DNA of 12,489 bases, taken from Bifidobacterium breve (GTDB lineage: Bacteria; Actinomycetota; Actinomycetes; S36-B12). The notes beneath the pieces are model-generated. The model was not told where the DNA came from, did not search any database, and saw only the letters and a list, made by a program, of their open reading frames with translations. Shown here one piece after another: positions 1 to 7,870 of the stretch. The translations under genes and the position numbers were made by a program. The stretch lies in contig CAMBQX010000035.1 in the NCBI GenBank assembly GCA_945870085.1, positions 1-12,489 on the forward strand. The letters are read 5' to 3'. Positions within the stretch are counted from its first letter, which is position 1. Each line of letters begins with the position of its first letter.

Positions 1-1191
1 GCAGTAATGAGCGGAAACACCAGTGTCGTTCTCACTTGGGATCCAGTAGCTGGGGCCACGGGTTACCACATCTATGCGGTGGGTGAAGCCGGGAGTTCTG
101 CCTCCCCCTCTGCGGCTGCAACAACCGCAGCGGCCCCCGCAACAACCGCACCGGCCCCCGCAACAACCGCAGCGGCCCCCGCAACAACCGCACCAGTGAA
201 TTATGCGCAACCTGCTGCCGCCACCGGTCGGACGAATGCTGTGATCTTGTCAAGCACGTACGCATTGGACTCATCGGTTTTTGTGTTTGAGCCGCAAAGT
301 AAGAAGGGGAAGAACAGTAAGAATAGCGCCAGGAAGCAAGGTCAAAAGTTCGAAGAAATGGCAGCACGAGTACCTGTGTTTGCGCCGCAAGGTGGATCTG
401 TGTCGTCCGAGTCCGCGTCACCAAGTGCATCGGGCTCCTCTAGCGAGGTGTCCGGTTCGCCGACACCCTCGTCGACTATTTCCTCCTTGAGTTCGGCATC
501 CACCGCATCATTGGATTTGTCTAACCCAACTTCAGCCTGCCAAAACTGCACATCGGTAATCGCATTGCCGACGGGATCGACTCGGCATGAAGTTTCAGGA
601 GCTAAAGCTGGCATCTTGGCCTGCTACCGCATTGTGGCACTCAACGGAAATTACAGTTCCCTTTACAGCGGTGCGGCATGTGTGCAGGTGCCAACGGTTG
701 AGCAGGCCGCAGCCGCGGACAATGCGGCCGCGGCCGCCAGCGCCGCTTCAGCATCACCGTCGCCGACAGCTATTCCGGCGTGCGCCCCGGTAAAATTCAA
801 GGTGTCCGCGATGGGTTCAAGTGCAATAGGCATTGTGTGGCAGGCACCCACGAAGTTACCTAAGGGTGCCGCAGATGATTACTGCGATCTAGCAACTCCA
901 ATTACTGGGTGGGATATTCAACACCAAATTCTTACCGGATGGTCATCGGTTTCGCCAGCACCGCAATTAAACGACACCGCTTTGCAACTCAGCGGATTGT
1001 CCCCAGGTGCAGAGTACTGCTTCAGAATGAATGGTGTTACGGCTACCGGTCCGTCGTTGTTTAGCAAGGAAGTATGCGCAACTACAGACGAGGAAGTCGT
1101 GGCATCACCTTCTGCGACACCATCGAGCAGTGCATCAGCGAGTGCGACAGCAACAACCGGTGATACCGCTGTGCCAGCCCCCACCAGCTAA
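1..1191 (+). CDS. FN3-domain protein with low-complexity insertions, 5'-truncated
   Basis: The reading frame is open to the window edge. The ATG at base 7 lies inside an FN3 strand, so the real start is probably outside the window. Residues below count from that ATG. A first FN3 domain begins at about 5-26 (VVLTW, GYHIYAVG). It is interrupted at about 27-175 by Ala/Thr/Pro repeats, a Lys-rich patch near 97-110 and a Ser-rich stretch, then appears to resume at 176-230 (CQNC at 178-181, ACYRIVALNG). A second FN3-like domain spans about 259-357 (IGIVWQAP, LSGLSPGAEYCFRMNG). The tail is Ser/Ala/Thr-rich. Eight cysteines suggest a disulfide-bonded protein outside the cytoplasm, but no signal peptide, sorting motif or C-terminal membrane anchor is visible. 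The gene converges on the eCIS operon with a 23-bp gap. It could be an unrelated surface protein or an adhesin linked to the system; its function is not determined. Confidence 0.85.
   Translation, partial: AVMSGNTSVVLTWDPVAGATGYHIYAVGEAGSSASPSAAATTAAAPATTAPAPATTAAAPATTAPVNYAQPAAATGRTNAVILSSTYALDSSVFVFEPQSKKGKNSKNSARKQGQKFEEMAARVPVFAPQGGSVSSESASPSASGSSSEVSGSPTPSSTISSLSSASTASLDLSNPTSACQNCTSVIALPTGSTRHEVSGAKAGILACYRIVALNGNYSSLYSGAACVQVPTVEQAAAADNAAAAASAASASPSPTAIPACAPVKFKVSAMGSSAIGIVWQAPTKLPKGAADDYCDLATPITGWDIQHQILTGWSSVSPAPQLNDTALQLSGLSPGAEYCFRMNGVTATGPSLFSKEVCATTDEEVVASPSATPSSSASASATATTGDTAVPAPTS
118..194 (+). repeat. 21-bp tandem repeat inside the FN3 gene
   Basis: Three full copies of a 21-bp unit (gcaacaaccgca followed by gcggccccc or ccggccccc) start at 118, 139 and 160, with a partial copy from 181. 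They encode the 7-residue repeat ATTAAAP/ATTAPAP. The unit is in frame, so changes in copy number would change linker length without breaking the protein. Confidence 0.9.
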
Positions 1192-1214
1192 CGTCGCCAA
1201 GTAGTTTGAGCGGT
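1192..1214. other. 23-bp convergent intergenic gap
   Basis: This is the only space between the stop of the plus-strand FN3 gene and the stop of the minus-strand membrane-protein gene. I see no inverted repeat or T-run typical of an intrinsic terminator in it. Transcripts from the two sides may overlap or end by another route. Confidence 0.7.
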
Positions 1215-3050
1215 TCAAGACTTTGAAGTTTTAGAAGGTGCCGGAGTTGCGCTAGGCGAACTAGTCGTTGTTGGTGATGACGAGGAACTGGCTGATGGGG
1301 TTGGCGTCGGGCTTGGGGTGGCTCCCGGTGCCGCGCACGGGGGCGCCGAAGAACTCGGAGTGGCACTTGCAGATGCTGACGGGGAACTAGTACCAGCAGG
1401 TGCCGGCGCTCCCGACGCCGCTGAGCTTGGTGCTGCTGACGCACTGCTGCTGGCCGCCCCAGGACGGAACGGATTGAATACTTCGACTGTTTCAAGACTG
1501 GGGCTCTGCAGGAAGTTCATTGAGCTGATGGCTACCGCGCCAAAATTTGGATCAGGTGTAATCACGTAGCGCGACGGATACACCGAGTCAATTGAGACCG
1601 TCACGCTCGTCGCGTAAGTGGCCGGAAAACTCATTATTTGTGTGTAAAGATCATTACTTGTCGGTGCCTCAAGTAATTCAGTTAGAACAGTTCCGCCAGG
1701 CGAAAATGTCATGCTGATATCTTTCGGCTGGGCAAGGGCTTGGACGTCGAGGTCACTGTCTTGGATGCCAGGTGCGACGATAATTCTATCGATGGGGTAG
1801 CACTGCGTGAACGTAAATGTAATGGTGGTACCAACTCCGAGGCCGTTCATCTCCGCACTAGCCCAGTAATCGACGGAGCTGGCTTGGTTAAGGCTAGTTG
1901 GAGTGGTCCCCGGCAATGATGAGCTGGCGGTAATACTCGCAACCGACGTTTCTTCTCCAAGTTTCGGAAAGATGAACTCAGAAATAGTTTGACCGGTTTC
2001 CTTGAAAAAGTCCCTTGTCGTTGTTGCCATTGGCCCCCAGAAGAAAAACCAAATGATGAACACTATAAGCCCAAGAATTAGATAAAGCAGGTAGCTTTTT
2101 CGCCAAGCCTGCTGAACTGGTGATGAGCCTGGCTTACCTGCCCCGGTTGCCTCTTTTATTACTGGCGGCACCGGTGCAAGGCGATAGGTGGAGAGGTAAC
2201 TTCCGCACCATTCGCAGTAGGCATGGTCGATTGGATTTTGGTGGCCGCAGTGGGGGCATTCTACCGCCGGGCCGCGGGTTACTCCTTCAGTAAGGATTGA
2301 GCGCCGAGTGCGTTGTTGTCTCTCCTCTTCCTCTTGTGGAAGCTCTGCGACAACGTCAACGGTGGGATGAGCAGGGATAACATTGACATTCGATTCTTCT
2401 TGCGTGACAAGAGCGGCGGCGGGTGAGAGGTCACCGTCGCCGGTGCCCGCTGCTGGGTCGGTGCTTGCAGTCGTCGCACTCGGGTCGGCCGCTTTTGGCG
2501 CTTTAGGGTGCCGCCAAAAAGCCCACCAAGGTATGGGCTTGGTGTCGACCGGCCCAGAGTCATCGTCTACTGCGCCATCGTCAACTGCGTCGTCGTCAGC
2601 TGCGTCGTCCTGGTGATGACCAAGGTGCAAGCCGTGGAAGCGATGACGGGGTGCGTCCGCTGGCAGGGGCTCGGCTTCGCTACTGGCATCAGGAGTTGGC
2701 GTTTCGGCTGGTTCGACCACCACGGCGGGTTCGATTGGCTCAGGTGCGGGTGGCTTTGGCTCCGGCACCGTTGAGGTTACTTCTGTGGGGCTCCAGGATG
2801 GGACACCCATGAACTCTAGGTAGGCACCACATGTTGGGCAGTAAGGGTTCCAGTTAGTTACCGTCCCGCAACGCTTGCAGGTGATATTCGGGTTATTAGG
2901 AGGCGCCTCTGGTGCAGGTGCAGACTCTGCTTCCGGTGCAACTTCTGGTGCCGGCGCAGCGGCTGGCTCAGGCGGCGTGGCGGGCGTAGTTACTTCAGCA
3001 TCGGCGGGGGCATTTTTGTCACCCTCATTTGGCAGGGGCGAATCACTCAT
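1215..3050 (-). CDS. eCIS-associated membrane protein with two zinc ribbons and a discoidin-like outer domain
   Basis: This 611-residue protein has a Pro/Ala/Glu-rich start and then a first zinc ribbon (Cys58, 61, 71, 74). A disordered acidic linker with a His-rich then Asp-rich patch follows (about 136-167). The second zinc ribbon has Cys265, 268, 279 and 282. One transmembrane helix lies at about 319-339 (LLYLILGLIVFIIWFFF), preceded by WRKS, which predicts an N-inside orientation. The outer part (about 370-515) looks like a discoidin/NADase-type glycan-binding beta-sandwich (VDYWASAE, TITFTF, IDRIIVAPGIQDSD). The C-terminal 80 residues are Ser/Pro/Ala-rich. This layout resembles the membrane protein of actinobacterial CIS clusters that, from memory, is called CisA in Streptomyces and links the particle to the membrane. 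The start overlaps the previous stop (ATGA) with no clear Shine-Dalgarno sequence, so translation probably depends on coupling. It is the last gene of the operon. Docking or firing is an inferred role. Confidence 0.85.
   Translation of the reverse strand: MSDSPLPNEGDKNAPADAEVTTPATPPEPAAAPAPEVAPEAESAPAPEAPPNNPNITCKRCGTVTNWNPYCPTCGAYLEFMGVPSWSPTEVTSTVPEPKPPAPEPIEPAVVVEPAETPTPDASSEAEPLPADAPRHRFHGLHLGHHQDDAADDDAVDDGAVDDDSGPVDTKPIPWWAFWRHPKAPKAADPSATTASTDPAAGTGDGDLSPAAALVTQEESNVNVIPAHPTVDVVAELPQEEEERQQRTRRSILTEGVTRGPAVECPHCGHQNPIDHAYCEWCGSYLSTYRLAPVPPVIKEATGAGKPGSSPVQQAWRKSYLLYLILGLIVFIIWFFFWGPMATTTRDFFKETGQTISEFIFPKLGEETSVASITASSSLPGTTPTSLNQASSVDYWASAEMNGLGVGTTITFTFTQCYPIDRIIVAPGIQDSDLDVQALAQPKDISMTFSPGGTVLTELLEAPTSNDLYTQIMSFPATYATSVTVSIDSVYPSRYVITPDPNFGAVAISSMNFLQSPSLETVEVFNPFRPGAASSSASAAPSSAASGAPAPAGTSSPSASASATPSSSAPPCAAPGATPSPTPTPSASSSSSPTTTSSPSATPAPSKTSKS
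2562..2606 (-). repeat. 15-bp imperfect tandem repeat encoding an Asp-rich patch
   Basis: Three units of 15 bp start at 2562, 2577 and 2592 (plus-strand consensus atcgtcaactgcgtc). On the coding strand they give repeats of the type DDDAV/DDGAV in the zinc-ribbon membrane protein. The patch lies just after a His-rich stretch. Confidence 0.75.
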
Positions 3051-3649
3051 GTTGCAATCACTACAGTCAGCTGCAAATGAGCAGGCGCATAGTCCTTGAT
3101 CAGTTGGATGATGTTGTCTAGCGAGTTCACACTGTCTTTAGCCGGGGTGATGGTCACAGTAGCGACCATGGGTGCCGCATCGGGCCAAGTCTCGGGGTCG
3201 GTCGCGGTGGTGCTCACTGTCACCCCACCGCCTTCCTCCAAAACGATGCTGTCCAGATCAAATGGAAAAAAACGATCATGGAGTGAAGAAACCGTTCCGC
3301 GCCATGCTGACATTGCCACGGCGGTGGCGACCGAATGTCTAAGTCCGGGTATCGACAACTCATTCTCAGTATGAGAATTCACCCAGGTGGACAGGTACCG
3401 TAGGAAATCATCGGGGGTAATTTCCGGATCAAAGTATGAGTCAAGGCAATCAAGAGTACTGATAATAGGTGCTAGGACTTCATCAAATGCGGGCATCATC
3501 CGTTGCACAAATGTGTCCTGTGCCAACATCGGAGGGACGGCTTCAATTAACGGGAAAGGGGTTTCCAAATTTTCGATATGGCCCCGTTGACCAGTCGGAA
3601 CAATTTCTGTTCCCATGACTTGCATGGTGCCGCCATTGGGCTCGCTCAC
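3047..3649 (-). CDS. Tail protein I-like baseplate protein (Afp12/gp7 position)
   Basis: This 200-residue protein has features of the phage tail protein I family found in eCIS baseplates. A proline-rich, low-content N-terminus is followed by LAQDTFVQRMMPAFDEVLAP and then LDCLDSYFDPEITPDDFLRYLSTWV, typical of the family's conserved N-terminal half. RHSVATAVAMSAWRGTVSSL follows, and the C-terminal half is a beta-rich region. The protein pairs with baseplate J to build the wedges around the hub. The start is GTG (GTGAGC) and overlaps the stop of the J gene by four bases, with GAGG about eight bases upstream. The stop overlaps the next gene's ATG. Length is normal for the family. The assignment is firm for family and position, less so for exact equivalence to Afp12. 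Confidence 0.88.
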   Translation of the reverse strand: MSEPNGGTMQVMGTEIVPTGQRGHIENLETPFPLIEAVPPMLAQDTFVQRMMPAFDEVLAPIISTLDCLDSYFDPEITPDDFLRYLSTWVNSHTENELSIPGLRHSVATAVAMSAWRGTVSSLHDRFFPFDLDSIVLEEGGGVTVSTTATDPETWPDAAPMVATVTITPAKDSVNSLDNIIQLIKDYAPAHLQLTVVIAT

Positions 3650-5580
3650 TCGATAACCTCAATCTGGTTATCCATGTTGAAAAGCAGTTGTAGGGATTCG
3701 GGCTGAATGCGATCTCCAGGCTCGCCTCTATCACCGGTTACTGGATCAACCGCGACCAACCTGATTAAGTCTGTGTAGGCAACCCCGGGCACATTTTGCA
3801 GGATCCCGTAGATGTCGCCGACCACGAGTGTCCTGCCGAAGGGCCACCCAGCCCCGCTGTAGCCGCCAGTTACCGGGTGCAGGAAGTTGGTGATCGCGGC
3901 GTTCGCGTCGGCGGTGACGCGGGCAGAGTTGCTGTTGTCCTTGGCCGCCAGCCGGACCATTATGGAGACACCTATGTACTTCGGTGGTTCGATTCTTATG
4001 GTAGTTCCGATCAGGCGCCGTAAATCTAGATACGCCTTAAGGTCATGCAGTACCTCGATCGGCGGCTGCAAAGCCTCGAAAGCAAATGCACCGGGAGGCA
4101 CCTGCGGAACCACAAGGACCAAGATGGTGCCCGGCTTGCCCAACTCAGTGGCGTCGACACATTTGGTCCGCACTATCCCGGGGCTGGCCGCGCGAACTAA
4201 TTGTTCAAAATCGAGACCCGTCACCGCTCTATTTCTAGACCTTACGGTAAGTGCGGCCCGGTCTTTAAGGCTATCTATCGACTCGGGGTCGACGCCGCCA
4301 ACAGCAGGTTCGATGCTCTCAACCTTGGCAACTGAAGCGATATTGGTTCGCATAACTGAAATGGCACCGCGTTCGACGTTGCCTTGGATGCCGCCGCCAA
4401 CAAGGTACTTCGGCACGCGAACAGTGCTGCCGCTCATGGGGGTGGCTCCGTAGTAGCGCGGGCTCCCATCAGAATTTCGAATCATCGGGCCGAAACGCAA
4501 TTGGCCCTTAATGTCATCGACCGTGAAGCACAAATCCGTTGAGACTGACTCAGCAAAGCTCTCGACGCGTGTCCAGGTGGCCCAACCCTCGGGGCTGCTC
4601 ACCTCGATGGTAAGTGTGTCCTGCCCGGAAACCAGCGGGAACCGGTTCAACTGAAGGATTTCGCCGGGCGTTCCAGTCACGGTTCCAACAATCTCGTTGG
4701 TAATTGGTGTGCACTGAGAAACGTTAGTTATACCGCCGATCGTTGCAATGTCGATGCTTTTTATTTGGGGCGAGGAGGTGTAGCGAGGTTGGTCATCGAC
4801 GGCCTCTACGACTCGAACTCGTATCCACCCTGCTGACAAGCCAGAAAATGTCGAGAGTGCATGTTGCTCGATATATATCTCAATGGTGCCTCGCTGGTTC
4901 AACCCGCCCGTGGTGTCCTTGATGAGGTGGATTCTTGTCCACTGCTGACCATCCCAACCTTCGGTGATTAGTGGTGGGCGAAGCGGATCCACTCCAATAC
5001 CTTCGATGCGGCAATCAACCGATATTCGAACAATACAAGCCGGAGCAGCTTGGGTCAGGCCCACATAAAGTGCATCTCCAACTTGTGGCACGTCAGAGAA
5101 GCAGGAAAATTCTGAGTGCTCTGCAATGCTTTGACCCTGAGGTACAGCTTCTTGCCCGACAGCTTGGGTGAGAATATTTTGAAGTGAAACGCTAACTAGA
5201 TCAAGGTCGATCTGCGTCGAAAAACTAATTGGCGGCTCTTGTCCGCGGCGAGCCGTTGAAACCAGTGTTCCCGCAGGGATCAACACGTTGGTCGCCTTGG
5301 GCACGGCGAGCGAGAACCTAACCGGAGCTATCGCTGCTGATGGCGGTCGAAGCTGTTCGCCCAACAGGTCTAAGAACTTTATATAGTTTAGGTCTGGCAC
5401 CCTGTTGAGTCGATAGATGAGTTGATCGACCATGAAGGCGAATGTCTCGATCAGTGTCACGCCGGGGTCGGCCACATTGTTATCTGTCCATTCAGGGCAC
5501 CTCAGTTGAACAAGACGCTTCGCCTCATCTACTAAGTCCTGGAATGACCTATCGTCGAGATTTGGTGCTGGAAGGCTCAT
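3646..5580 (-). CDS. Baseplate J/gp6-like wedge protein (Afp11/Cis11 type)
   Basis: This 644-residue protein is a clear member of the putative baseplate assembly/J family. The N-terminus carries the family signature LDDRSFQDLVDEAKRLV, CPEWTDNNVADPGVTLIETF and YRLNRVPDLNYIKFLDLLG (residues 8-74). The middle has beta-rich regions with LRFG near 357. The conserved J core is VGGVDPESIDSLKDRA followed by RNRAVTGLDFEQLVRAASPGIVRTK (about 424-470). The C-terminal alpha/beta part ends at IEVIE. The protein forms the ring of wedge dimers that controls sheath contraction. The ATG overlaps the stop of the gp25 gene (ATGA) and has a strong Shine-Dalgarno sequence, AGGGAGGAAG, just upstream. Length is within the usual range and no broken region is seen. 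Confidence 0.95.
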   Translation of the reverse strand: MSLPAPNLDDRSFQDLVDEAKRLVQLRCPEWTDNNVADPGVTLIETFAFMVDQLIYRLNRVPDLNYIKFLDLLGEQLRPPSAAIAPVRFSLAVPKATNVLIPAGTLVSTARRGQEPPISFSTQIDLDLVSVSLQNILTQAVGQEAVPQGQSIAEHSEFSCFSDVPQVGDALYVGLTQAAPACIVRISVDCRIEGIGVDPLRPPLITEGWDGQQWTRIHLIKDTTGGLNQRGTIEIYIEQHALSTFSGLSAGWIRVRVVEAVDDQPRYTSSPQIKSIDIATIGGITNVSQCTPITNEIVGTVTGTPGEILQLNRFPLVSGQDTLTIEVSSPEGWATWTRVESFAESVSTDLCFTVDDIKGQLRFGPMIRNSDGSPRYYGATPMSGSTVRVPKYLVGGGIQGNVERGAISVMRTNIASVAKVESIEPAVGGVDPESIDSLKDRAALTVRSRNRAVTGLDFEQLVRAASPGIVRTKCVDATELGKPGTILVLVVPQVPPGAFAFEALQPPIEVLHDLKAYLDLRRLIGTTIRIEPPKYIGVSIMVRLAAKDNSNSARVTADANAAITNFLHPVTGGYSGAGWPFGRTLVVGDIYGILQNVPGVAYTDLIRLVAVDPVTGDRGEPGDRIQPESLQLLFNMDNQIEVIE

Positions 5581-5990
5581 TGATCTTCCTCCCTGGGGAT
5601 CACATAGAACGGAACAAGAAGGTTACGGGGGTCGTAATTGCCTTTGATTCGGTAGGTCACCTGAATGTTAATCACAGTTGGGTCGTCTCCGTATGTGGCG
5701 CTGACATCCAGTATGTCAGCCCTAGTTTCCCAGCGGCGCAGTGATGCAACGACCTGTGCTTGCACCTGCCCGAGGAGTTCTAATGAAGTGGAATCAAACA
5801 GTAGGTCATGGATACCGCAGCCGAAATCGGGCCGCATGGGGCGTTCGCCATAGGACGTCCCCATTATTAACCTGATTGAGCGGTCTATGTTGTCGGTGCC
5901 GCCGACCATACGAATGCCGCCTTGGTCGTCAATGCCCATCGGGAAGTCGAATCCGCTACCGACGAAATCCTGCTGTGCCATTTGACTCAC
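5577..5990 (-). CDS. gp25/gpW-like baseplate wedge protein (Afp9/Cis9 type)
   Basis: This 137-residue protein has the gp25-like lysozyme-fold baseplate layout: FPMGIDDQGGIRMVGGTDNI, then IRLIMGTSYGERPMRPDFGCGIHDLLFD (about 40-68), a helix with LLGQVQAQVVASLRRWETRADI, and a closing beta-hairpin VINIQVTYRIKG. EPR-like motifs that join wedge and sheath appear here as GERPMRPDFG. It contributes the innermost wedge component and nucleates the sheath. The start used is GTG at 5990, giving a GTGA overlap with the spike stop. An ATG three codons later (5981) would give a protein three residues shorter. I see no clear Shine-Dalgarno sequence for either, which suggests coupling with the spike gene. Confidence 0.93.
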   Translation of the reverse strand: MSQMAQQDFVGSGFDFPMGIDDQGGIRMVGGTDNIDRSIRLIMGTSYGERPMRPDFGCGIHDLLFDSTSLELLGQVQAQVVASLRRWETRADILDVSATYGDDPTVINIQVTYRIKGNYDPRNLLVPFYVIPREEDQ

Positions 5991-7870
5991 GCACCCAAAC
6001 TTACGATGCCACCGGCAATATTGATTTCGCCGGCAACCAGGCTAATCATGTCGGCTTCGATCGAAACTGAACCTTCGGAAGCGAGATTTATATCGCTGCC
6101 GGTTAGGGTGATGGCTCCTTCTGTAGTGATCTCGACGGCACCCTCGGCGGTAATTGAAACGTCAGCACCATTTATTTCGACGGCCCCTTCGCCACTCAGA
6201 GTGACTTCGCTTGCGTTGATGACCACCGCACCTTCAGCATTTACAGTTACTTCGGAATCACTATTAATAATAATTGGCTGACCTTCAATCGTGGTGATGC
6301 TAATCCCGGTTTCAGGTGACAATCTAACAATGCAGCTCGCACCGAAAGTTGTTTGAATTGTCAAGCTTGAGTCATCGGGATTGTCATTGAAAAGAAGTTG
6401 GTGACCTTCACGCGAAGTGAATGCGCGCACCATGGTCGTACCCTCAATTAGTTCGGCGGCGGGTACAGCTCCCAGTCGATCGGCGCTATACAACCCACCT
6501 AAGACGTAAGGCGAGTCCAGTTGACCATTTTCGAAAGCCACCAAGACTTCATCGGTTGGTTCCGGCATTATTTGCATGCCGAGGCCCTCGCCAGCGCCCT
6601 GTTGAACAACGCGCGCCCAAGTGCTGATGAAGGTTTCAGACAGCCATGGAAAGCTAAGTAGCACGCGGCCAAGGAACTCAGGGTCTTCGACATCGGTGAC
6701 AATTGCCGGGTAAACCCCGTTGAGTTTGAATGAGGATTCGGCAGCCCCTTGCAAACCCATTAGGGTTCGGTCTTCATAACCCGCACACATTATCTGCGTC
6801 CGATAGCCGAAGCTTCGTGGCTCAAAAGTATGGGTTGATGAGGTGACCGTGTACTCACCAGTGAGTACGCCCGCCTTGCTAATGCTGATTGCCGAGTTGG
6901 GCATTAGAAATGGGTTGCCTCTCACAATCGCTTCGATGTTGGAGTACGAGCCTGCGAGTCGAAAACCTAAACCGACAGATGCCGCCTCCGTTGCCGCTTC
7001 ATTCTCGGCAATTCGCTCCAGGCTCACCAGCTGCGCGGTGGGGCCACCTAGCTCGGTCGCCAATTCCACCGGGAGCATGACGTTTGCCGAGGCATCACCA
7101 ATTGTCGGTCCTTCGCCAATGGCCGGTATCGCAAGTGATTGATCCCAACCTCTGGTGGAGGCACTTGCCGTTAGGCCAGACCCTGAGACGGTGGCGCGTA
7201 AGGAAATGAGCCCGTCGTCGCCGATCACGATGGCCCTTGGCGACATTTCGACACCTACGGGGGGAGGGGCAGTTTCGGCAGGCGCCATTAAACCCCAATA
7301 CAAACTGGGCAGGCCGACAGCCGGGTCAATTGAGATAAAAGTGACGTAGCCAACCTCTCGAGCGAGGCGCACAATAAAATCCCAGTCGCTTTCATTTGAC
7401 TGAACCACCATTGTGTACGGAACTTCGGTTGGCTCGGCGAGAGTTGCAATGCCATGTTCGAGGCCAATTGCCTCAACTATTTCTGAGTACAGGCTGAGTG
7501 GGAACCCGGTGGTCTTTTGGCCGTGGAGCATCTTGTGTGCAAGATCGTATGCACGAACGACACTTCGCACCCCAGAGGTATGGTCAAATCGGAGTTCGAT
7601 GGATTCGATCTGGCCGCTAAATAGCGGGACTCCAATAATGTCTTCGCCGGAAATCGCGCGAATTTCGACTAGGACGCCAGCGACAAGGCCATTTTCTAGG
7701 AGAACTCCTTGCCCTGAATCCACGAGTTCAATTTCGCAAAGCGAAGGCAAAAACAGTTGCGACTCAACAGTGATGTTGATTATCAACATCGCGCTTTGCT
7801 CTAGAAGAGGAACTCCGTCTACCAATACGTGGAGTTGTACGCCAGCGGTGTTAAAAGGGTTGGTACTCAT
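5987..7870 (-). CDS. VgrG/gp5-like central spike protein (Afp8/Cis8 type)
   Basis: This 627-residue protein has the layout of an eCIS spike. The N-terminal gp27-like hub part runs to about residue 375 and includes PLFSGQIESIELRFD near 82-96 and SNESDWDFIVRLAREVGYVTF near 158-178, both typical of late-control D/VgrG proteins. A gp5 OB-fold follows at about 384-465 (NGVYPAIVTDVEDPEFLGRV, PEPTDEVLVAFENG). The last 125 residues are a beta-helix with repeats at 15-residue spacing (EGAVVI at 546, EGAVEI at 561 and 576). The final residues, IVSLGA, show no metal-binding tip motif. It forms the trimeric spike that pierces the target. The ATG overlaps the tube-adaptor stop (ATGA) and its own stop overlaps the gp25 start (GTGA). 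Confidence 0.94.
   Translation of the reverse strand: MSTNPFNTAGVQLHVLVDGVPLLEQSAMLIINITVESQLFLPSLCEIELVDSGQGVLLENGLVAGVLVEIRAISGEDIIGVPLFSGQIESIELRFDHTSGVRSVVRAYDLAHKMLHGQKTTGFPLSLYSEIVEAIGLEHGIATLAEPTEVPYTMVVQSNESDWDFIVRLAREVGYVTFISIDPAVGLPSLYWGLMAPAETAPPPVGVEMSPRAIVIGDDGLISLRATVSGSGLTASASTRGWDQSLAIPAIGEGPTIGDASANVMLPVELATELGGPTAQLVSLERIAENEAATEAASVGLGFRLAGSYSNIEAIVRGNPFLMPNSAISISKAGVLTGEYTVTSSTHTFEPRSFGYRTQIMCAGYEDRTLMGLQGAAESSFKLNGVYPAIVTDVEDPEFLGRVLLSFPWLSETFISTWARVVQQGAGEGLGMQIMPEPTDEVLVAFENGQLDSPYVLGGLYSADRLGAVPAAELIEGTTMVRAFTSREGHQLLFNDNPDDSSLTIQTTFGASCIVRLSPETGISITTIEGQPIIINSDSEVTVNAEGAVVINASEVTLSGEGAVEINGADVSITAEGAVEITTEGAITLTGSDINLASEGSVSIEADMISLVAGEINIAGGIVSLGA

Noticed and set aside
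118..194. Short repeats considered as a CRISPR array
   Set aside because: The units are directly adjacent with no spacers, are in frame and encode a simple peptide repeat.
1082..1495. Minus-strand open frame of 137 codons across the convergent junction
   Set aside because: Its Arg/Gln/Leu-rich product is an out-of-frame reading of the low-complexity end of the membrane-protein gene, and it overlaps the FN3 gene.
3887..4453. Plus-strand open frame of 188 codons
   Set aside because: It is antisense to the conserved core of the baseplate J gene and its product resembles no family I know.
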